Positions 56,855 to 64,000 of a stretch of DNA of 64,000 bases are shown here, one piece after another. Origin of the DNA: Apiospora phragmitis. Lineage: Eukaryota > Ascomycota > Sordariomycetes > Amphisphaeriales > Apiosporaceae. Every line of letters starts with the position of its first letter. The first letter of the stretch is position 1. Below the pieces are notes generated by a model. That model made no database searches. It was not told the origin of the DNA and saw only the letters and a program-made list of their open reading frames with translations. The stretch is taken from NCBI GenBank assembly GCA_038363925.1, contig JAQQWL010000006.1, positions 4,382,501 through 4,446,500 on the forward strand, in the 5' to 3' direction. Both the position numbers and the translations under genes were made by a program.

Positions 56855-57926
56855 ATGGCCAAGCAAAGAAAGCCGGCCAAACCGGCCACGGTCGCCGCCA
56901 GTTCGTCCACAACCAGAAACAAGCTGTCCTCGGGCAAGCCGCCGGCGCCGCTGCAGAGCCCGCCCCAGGCGCTCCAGCCGCTGCTCGCAACGCTGGAGGA
57001 GAAGCACGCCTACCTCATCCACGTGGACCCCAAGCCGGCCGCGTTCAAGCGCCAGATCTTCGCCGTGCCCGTCGCCATGAACCTGGCCATCACCGCGCTC
57101 TTCTGCTGGCGCCTCTGGAGCATGGGCGAGTGGTACCTGCAGCTGCTGGCCTCGACCCTCGGCTACCCCAACGCGACCACCATCGTGGCCGCCGAGCACG
57201 ACTTCTGGAAGGTCGTCCTGCCCGAGATCGCGCGCCGCTCGGGCCACTTCCTGCTCGACACCGTCCTCTTCATCTTCGTCTGGCCCTGGCCCGTCGAGTT
57301 CTTCCTCGGCGCCCGCCACGCCAACCCCGTCAACTGGCGCTGGCACGTCGGCTTCCGCGACGACGAGGTCGTCGTGCGCCGCAGCCGCCGCTGGGACGCC
57401 GCGCTCAAGGATGACGTCGCCCTGCACGACAACTCGCGCGAGCTGCTGCTGGCCCAGGTGGCGGTGGCGACCTCCCCCGAGTACCTGCGCGAGAAGACGG
57501 GCTACCTTATGATGAACAAGGCCTGGGACCTCGACTGGGGCGTCATGGTCGACGCCACCGCCATGGTCGACAAGAAAATGGCCACCCTGGACACCTTCCG
57601 GCTCCTCGCCCTCGTCCACTCGGACGAGTTCGGCTGGCTGGCCGTCGACCTGAGCGACGGCGTCAAGCCCGTCACGCCCGAGGAGAAGGAACGCAGGCGG
57701 CAGATCTTCCTGTTTCGCGATGCGCTGACGGCCGTAGGCAAGGAAGGACCTCTTCTTCCGCTGGATCGAGGTGGTGCAATTCGAAGTCACGCGACCCGGC
57801 GGGTTCACGGTCGAGAGGCAGGAGATTGTGGCGCAGGAAGTTCGGGAACTATTTGCAAAGGAGGGCATCAATTTCGATGAGTTCTGGAAAGACAGTGTCG
57901 GGACAGACGGAATTGCAGGAATGTAA
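56855..57926 (+). CDS. Conserved fungal two-helix membrane protein (one frameshift near the 3' end)
   Basis: From ATG 56855. A polar N-terminus is followed by PALLATLEEKHAYLIHVDP-type sequence, a hydrophobic helix (FAVPVAMNLAITALFCWRLW), a second one (FLLDTVLFIFVWPWPVEFFL), and soluble blocks WRWHVGFRDDEVVVRRSRRW, YLMMNKAWDLDWGVMVDA and LVHSDEFGWLAVDL. Near 57,745 the natural continuation (DLFFRWIEVVQFEVTRPGGF, KEGINFDEFWKDSVG) lies one frame over, reached by removing one G in AAGGAAGGACC, and ends TAA at 57924. Total about 356 residues. It looks like a conserved ER or organelle membrane protein found across Sordariomycetes, but I cannot name it. Confidence 0.75.
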
Positions 57927-58227
57927 AATCAGCTCATGTTAATAGTCTTCGAATCTGCTTTGGCGCTTCGGTTCCAGATACCCAACACTGTAGGTAGCAT
58001 CGAATCAAATCACAACATCAATCAATTCCAAGAGCCAATAACCAACGAATCAAGCATTCATTGGATGTTTGTCTTTCATCGGGCACGTATGATGTTCGCT
58101 AGTACTACGCTTTGCTTTCTTCAAGATTGGGTTCAGTAGATGATATTTCGTTGTTCTTAAGCCTGCGATTTCAACGAGAGACTTTCTACCGTCCTTTCTG
58201 CTCAACTACTTGTACGGTGCCGTGCGT

Positions 58228-59125
58228 TTATTTCTTGCCCTTCTTGGCCGGCTTGCCCAGCGCCGCCTCGCGCTTCTTGGCCTCCTTGGCCTCGATCTCC
58301 TGGCGGCGGGCCTTGTCCAGCTCCTCGCGCTCCTCCTTCTCGGCCTGCTTGCGGGCCGCCTCGGCCGCGCGCTTCTCGCGGATCTCGGCGAGGCGCGCCA
58401 GGTCGGCCTTGGCCTCGTCCGTCTTGCCGGCCTCGTGCAGCTTGCGGTAGCGCTCCTTGGCGGCGGCGGCCTCCATGGACTCGCGCTCGCGGCGGCTCAT
58501 GGGCACGCCCGACGCGCCCGGCGCGCCGGCGGCCTTGGTGGACAGCTTCTTCATGCCCTTGGTGGCCGACGCGACGCCGTCGTCGTCGGCCGGCGTGCGC
58601 GGCGCCTTGGCCATGTTGCGCGAGGCCTTGGAGTGGTTCGGGTTCGCGGGCATCGGGGCCGAGTCGTCGTCCGAGGACTCCTCCGAGTCGTCGCTCGGCA
58701 TGTCGCCCACCTGCACGGCGCCCTTCTTTTTCTTGGCGATGGCGGCGGCCTTCTGCTCGGCCTTCTGCTTCCGGCGCTCCTCACGGCTCAGCTCGGCGGC
58801 GGGCGTCTTCGAGGAAGGACCGGCGTCCTCCTCGTCTGAGTCGGACTCTTCTTCGGATGATTCCTCTTCGGAAGAGTCATCTTCGTCTTTCTTGGTGCCA
58901 TCGGCCCACATGCTGACTTCGTTACCATCGGCGTCGAGGGGTCGCAGGTCACGGGAGAAGTGCTTGCCGCCTGACGTACGTGTGTTAGCAAGCGCAATTT
59001 GTAGAGGGACAAGTTAGTATGGAGAGAATTCAAGGGACAAATTTTATTTACCTCCTCGCGTGAACTTCTTGAACTTGCCGCCTCGCCCCCCTAGAGTTGC
59101 CACCGGGTCCGCCGCGTCCAGACAT
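58228..59125 (-). CDS. PDAP1/PP28-type (casein kinase substrate) phosphoprotein; exon 1 frameshift
   Basis: Exon 1 59052-59125 ([13 protein letters not shown]...), intron 58971-59051 (GTAAAT...TCAG), exon 2 58228-58970. The joined start, Gly-rich then [19 protein letters not shown] and NEVSMWADG, followed by acidic Ser/Glu runs and a Lys/Glu/Ala-rich helical C-terminus ending KPAKKGKK, matches the PP28/PDAP1 family of small conserved phosphoproteins (role unclear; CK2 substrates in animals). In exon 1 the Gly-rich frame reads RQVQEVHA unless one G is added to the six-G run at about 59089-59094, so one base is missing there. About 273 residues. The long charged coiled-coil-like region ([20 protein letters not shown]) is extended relative to animal homologues. 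Confidence 0.85.
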
Positions 59126-60434
59126 GTTGATGATGTTGTCGAGTGTGGTGCTGATTGGGAGGGATTGAATGTAACAAGGAGGGGTATTCAGTAGTGGGAT
59201 GGTGGGGTTGTTTGGCGATGGAGAGTAAGCCGAAACAGTCGATTCAAGACTTATATCAGACTGGCGAGCAAAAGCGTGGGATAAACCCGACATTCAATTG
59301 CCTTGTCGACTTCTGATTTGCAAACAAGATGCTTGTCTAAGATGCAAATCCTTGCGTTGGGCTGAAGAAAGCGACGTAATAAAGGCACAAGACTTGATTC
59401 TCAAAGAGACAAACATTACTGGGCACGCCTGATCAATAGTATGGCGGGGCACTATTAGGTTTAGCAGTGCCTTGATTGGGTGGAAGCCCAAGGTGACTCA
59501 TTCATAGCCAGTTGTGCAAGTCCAAAGAGCATTCAGTGCCATATTAATTATTACATTGTACGGAGTACGGCTTGTAAACTGAGGTATGGCATTTGTATCG
59601 GTCTCCTTTTCGATTAAGTTCATTAGAACCCTTTGACTATCAGAATCACTTCATGTCAAATACGCTCCTTGCCTCCCGAGTACTGGCAAGGACCAGGGTT
59701 TCTTTCAGAACTTCTCTGGACTCTCATAAAATGTGTAAACGAGAGAATAGACCAGAGTAGTTTGATGTGAAGTTTCAATCGGGCGGCTCAGTATTCGCAA
59801 CATCTTTACCAAACAGTTCCAATAGGTTAGAAGCTGCAATTAAATGACTTGATAGTGGTCAGCCACAAACCCGCCACACTCCTACCTTAGGTGCCCACCA
59901 AAAAAATCGAGTCCCACCGGAACAACCCTCCTCCAGAAGCTGGGCCCCACCCGCCAGACAGGTCAAATGTCTGCGCAGGAAATCTGGGCTTTAGAAATTT
60001 CCTTCTCTTTCTCTCCTCACATAAAACAAACACTTCCTCCCTATTCACTCTGGCTTTACGCCTTTCTACAATGGCATGTTGGAGGGGAAATGGGAGGATA
60101 AACGAAACAGTTTCGATTGCTTACCCTCTGTTCTGCTCGCGGCTCCGGCCGCCATTGGATTCTGGAGAAATTTTTCGATCGATACATTCTTGCACCAGTA
60201 CTTGTGACTTGCATTGCTGCTATGAATTCGCCCGTCTCTTTAAAGATAAATGCTCGCAGTCTACGTCTGATTCAGTGACAGTGATAACTGTTGCGAGAAG
60301 CAGCCGCAGAATATTCAGTTGACCTGATACTACGTCTGTTCCCGAAGGAAGTCTGTGCAATAACCGGCCACTCTCCTACCAATCACCAATCATCCATGCG
60401 GCCATGCCCATCAAGTCGTATGTCCTGTCTGATG
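59126..60434. other. 1.3-kb intergenic region
   Basis: Between the start of the PP28-type gene and the 3' end of the P450. The short frame at 59891-60322 has no features. Confidence 0.5.
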
Positions 60435-62427
60435 TCATACACCTCTCTCCTTGAATGTCAGATAGAGCTTCGGTAACGACATGGTGAAATGATCCATGAT
60501 TTTCGCTTGGTGTTCCTCCCAATCTTGTCCGGGTGCCAAGTTCATGTCGAATTGGAGAGCCAGCCGGGCAAGCACGCTTCGCATCTCCTCCATAGCCATC
60601 GGTTTTCCGATACATGCATGTTTGCCTATTATTTAGGTTTCAATCCTTGTCAGTTTTTCAAGTCACAGTAAAAGCACTGGCATCATTCCGCGCATCATAC
60701 GGTGTCTTACCTAGATGGAAGGGGAAGTACGCAGCCCTGTCGCATTTGATAGACGAACCAGGCAGCCATCTCTCGGGCAGGAACTTGTCCGGCCGCGCGA
60801 ACCACCGCGGGTCTCGGTGAATCACGTACGGCGACTGCAGGACCTCGACGTCGGCAGGGATCCAGATGCGCGGTCCGAACACGCTCTCGCCGATCTCCAG
60901 TCCTTGATGTCGGGGCGTCACTCTCGGGTTGGCGCTCGGCGCGGAGGGCTGGATCCGCAGGGTCTCATGGATAATGGCATCGATCCAGCCCATCGTTTCC
61001 GTTGCAGCCAGCAGTCCCGCGTACGTAAACGACGAGGGTCCGTGGGGAAACGCCGCGTCCACGAGCCCCTGTAGGCGTCTCTGGACGTCGCCGCGCGCGG
61101 CCACGAAGCCGAGCATGTTGGTCATCGCGCTCTGCGTCGTGTCCGCGCCTGCCGCGATCATGGAACGGCTCTCGTCGGCCAGGGCCTCGGGGGTGGGCGC
61201 GGCGCTGGGGTCCCCTCTCTCGAGCGCATCCAGCACGAAAGCAATGACGGGCTTGGGATTCCCTCCGCGTCCTTCTTGACCACGGATCTCTTCATCGAGG
61301 TTTGCCTCTTCCTCCTCGACCGGATCTTCTTTCCCAGTCTTCTCCAGCTTCTGTCTCTCTCTTCTCTCTGCTCTATGCTCGTTCATTACACCTTCGCATA
61401 GCTTCAGAAAGGGGGCGAAGTCGCCTCCGCCTCCGGGTATCTTCAACAGCAGGCTCAAAAGCCAGGGCACGAATCGGAGTGACCCCAGCACGGCGTGTGC
61501 CTTCCGCAGGGCAGCCAGCGCCGGGTGTGGTCCGTCCCTCTCGCGCGCCGTAGCGCCGAAGCTGTGTCCGAAGCCAATGATGCCCGTGACGTCGAAGGTG
61601 AGTGGCGACACGGCGTCGGTGATGTCGACAACCCGGGCCGCTGCTGCTGCGCTGTCTTGGTCTGGCGTGAGGCGGTCGATGAACAGTCCGATGGCATCCT
61701 GCACCGCCCCGTCGTGCTTGGACAGGTGCTTGGGGCTGAAAGCGATCTCCCAGGGCCGCCGCCGGACCCGGTGGTCGTCCGGGTCGCGCGACATGGCGAA
61801 ACTCTTCTTCCGGTCCTCGGTCTCGACATGCGCCCAGAAGGTGGACTTGCCCAGCGCTGACGTCTGGAGCAGAGCATCGGCTCGGGCGAGGGAGACGATG
61901 CGCGGGCCTGCAGTCCATATTAGTCAGTCTATGTGTCAGCGGGGAGTGGATGTATGCACGGGCTTGTATGGGGGGCTTGTATGGGCGAAGCATTGTGGAG
62001 GAGTGTGCTCACCTATTCTCACGACATCTCCGTACTTTGCGTGGAGTTCCTGCAACCTGACGTGGAATCGGTAGTCCCCAGAGGCCTTGCGGGCGGTCCA
62101 GAAGGTGCTGAGCCGCGCCAAGTATGGCCCAGGGATGTGCTTCAGGCGGTGGAAGTGGGCACGGTACAGCAGGATGGAGGCGGTAGTGTTCAAGGCGAAA
62201 GTACCCGTGAACACGAAGAGGTAGTACCAAACTGTGGTGGCCGGCAGGTGCAGCCACGAGACCCCAAAGTACAAGGCCAAGAAGCAGACGGCCCCGAAGA
62301 CGAGGAATATAGGCACGAGGATGAAGTCAATCTCGACGTGGCGGGTGTAGAGGTGGTGGAACGCAAGGCCCGCGGCTGCTCCTGCCAGGCTCAACGCCGC
62401 TGGAGTCGGCACCGTTGCGTCCTTCAT
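60435..62427 (-). CDS. Cytochrome P450 monooxygenase
   Basis: Three exons (62013-62427, 60711-61907, 60435-60625) with introns of 105 and 85 bp encode 600 residues, longer than most P450s because of an N-terminus with two or three hydrophobic helices. It probably resides in the ER membrane and oxidises an unknown lipid or secondary metabolite. Seen: PGPYLARLS proline hinge, I-helix AGADTTQSAM, ExxR (HETLRIQP), FLPERWL and heme loop FHLGKHACIG with Cys542 (His where many have Arg). A Glu/Lys-rich insert (EEEEANLDEEIRGQEG) lies before the I-helix. No other biosynthetic gene is adjacent in the window. The ATG 62427 gives the membrane anchor. Confidence 0.9.
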
Positions 62428-64000
62428 TTTCTTAAGCTGATCACGAGTAATATATTCTCTGTGGGTGTAATACTTGTGTCTTTGAATTCTTTCGTGAAGG
62501 TCAAATAGATTAGACCAGAAGAGGACCACTGAGTTAGCCCTACTAATAGATGGGGCCCGTGAGACCGGAAACACGGCTGCGAAGCAACACCATGTCACAC
62601 TTTCGCATCTTTTGACTCCCGATGACTTTACTACAACAGAGCAAATGCAAGGTCAGCAAGATAGTGGGGGTCGAACCGCCCCCTTCCTTCCTGGGTCTTG
62701 GTCGTATTCGCTGCCTCTTTGGGAACTCTTATCGTCGTGTACTTCGTTCCTATTTCTAATCTACGGTAGCGATGGTAGTCTTGAACCGTGTCGGGCCAAG
62801 ACATGATATGCTGTTGGTTGCCTGAAGGATTCCCCAACCCAATACATGTCAGGGTTAAGCGAACAAAACCCCCAGATGGCAATGTCATTTTCCGACGAAT
62901 CTGCCGGGCCGTACGGAGTGGATCGCCCTAATCCTAATATCACGGGATCTAGGCCACGGCCTCCACGGGGCCAGTCGTACGCCTTCCCGTCTTCGGTGTA
63001 TGTCACACGTATACCAGCAGAGGCATGCATATCGGCCCAACGAATAACTGCATTCCTGAAGGATACGGCGGCTAAGGGGTAAAAGGACGTCTGAAGGATA
63101 CCAGACAAGGTGTATATAGGCCTGACGAATCACCCTCCCGAAAAGAAAGAAGGGACAGACAGACCAGAGCCCCAAGAAGTGCCATAGTCAATTATTAGCT
63201 GAATCAGAACCAAGCCCTTACTGCCCTTGTCACAGTGTAGAAGGGCGGCGCTTGTGGAAATGGATAGCCAATCAAACGTGATGCAAGACAAACTACCTAC
63301 ACACCCAACTGTATGGAAATCCCTCGGGATCCGCGTCTTGTGGGGGTGTGTAAGCGGGTAGAGCCCGACCAGTGGAGATAGGAGACGGGGTCACTAGGTC
63401 GGGGCGGGTGCGGTGCGGTACTCTGGAAAATTCATGCATGCAGGAAGCGGGGTGGCTTTCACACCGGTCTGTGCCACTCTCCTGCATGGTGGTTGATATG
63501 TAATTCCGAAATCACTGGACGGAAAAATGTGTGGGTTGCGTTCTGGGAGCGACATGTATGTGTATGCAGGGCGGGGTGTCACGATGTGACAGGTTTGCAG
63601 ATATGCAGCCCTGTACATGTTATTTCATGGAGAGAACGTCGCCTCTGTCTTTGCCCAGACATAGCACGTACTATAATCAGGAGGTTGCACCGAAGCCAAT
63701 GCCAGCCAGTATTTGCTTTTTGGGCCCATAGCTGCATACTTGGATCCAAGGATCGCGATCCCTGATCAGGCGGCTCCACGCCGGATTTTAATGACGGTTC
63801 TAGGGTGGTTTCTATCATATCTATGGATAGTTCTTTGATGTACATCGAGGCTCTTGTGGGCTGTGATATGTAGTTTATGTTCCAGGGATTTGTGGTTATG
63901 TAAGTATATATTTGTAATGGTCCAATGCCCCTCCGAGAGTTAGACACGCCGAGCTCCCACAACTGTGGTTCTACACAACAGTCAGGAATATAGTCAAGGT
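62428..64000. other. 1.6-kb terminal region without a supported gene
   Basis: P450 upstream region and beyond. A minus-strand frame at 62761-63108 reads protein-like text (WADMHASAGIRVTYTEDG) but has no ATG start or family features. Nothing else is supported. Confidence 0.4.

Noticed and set aside
62761..63108. Possible small gene upstream of the P450
   Set aside because: Protein-like text but no ATG, no splice structure and no family resemblance.

Overview
The window comes from a filamentous ascomycete (Pezizomycotina, most likely a Sordariomycete). Genes carry short GT-AG introns of about 50-75 bp, coding regions are GC-rich, and intergenic spaces are long. The gene set includes an AA9 lytic polysaccharide monooxygenase, a feruloyl esterase, a CE5 cutinase, a CFEM protein and a P450. 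One very AT-rich transposon copy looks like a product of repeat-induced point mutation (RIP). No species call is possible by eye.

Layout. 1-2.4 kb: two secreted plant-wall enzymes (AA9, truncated by the window edge; feruloyl esterase). 7.5-10 kb: OPT-family transporter with four exons. 12.7-14.2 kb: low-complexity, charged, probably disordered protein broken by two 1-base frameshifts. 16.1-16.6 kb: tiny SMP-like protein. 17.6-18.9 kb: CFEM membrane protein. 18.9-25.4 kb is nearly gene-free, with one possible decayed gene. 25.4-27.1 kb: an unrecognised small gene next to a cutinase.

27.8-47 kb is an accessory island. It holds three diverged copies of one fungal protein family (28.1-29.4, 34.4-35.7 and 36.0-37.3 kb; I think the family annotated DUF7924, with a possible PD-(D/E)XK nuclease-like core), a MATE transporter, two small orphan proteins, an F-box-like protein, a lone Tc1-type helix-turn-helix protein, a Cys-rich single-pass membrane protein and a MYND zinc-finger protein. 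A 1,902-bp Fot1/pogo-like element (37,781-39,682) with about 43-bp terminal inverted repeats and a TA target duplication sits inside a membrane-protein gene. Removing the element and one TA rejoins that gene's reading frame.

47.4-59.2 kb is conserved housekeeping: tRNA-Glu(CTC), TSR3 (18S rRNA modification) divergent from a GGA clathrin adaptor, mitochondrial translation initiation factor IF-2, a conserved two-helix membrane protein, and a PDAP1/PP28-type protein. 60.4-62.4 kb: a cytochrome P450. The last 1.6 kb shows nothing convincing.

A cross-cutting signal is that many genes, including conserved ones such as IF-2 and PP28, contain single-base frameshifts, often at short homopolymer runs. 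Consensus sequencing errors are the likeliest reason in housekeeping genes. In the accessory island the lesions also include TAG nonsense codons of the C-to-T type at CpA, which fits RIP or decay. Readers should treat every 'broken' call here with that in mind.
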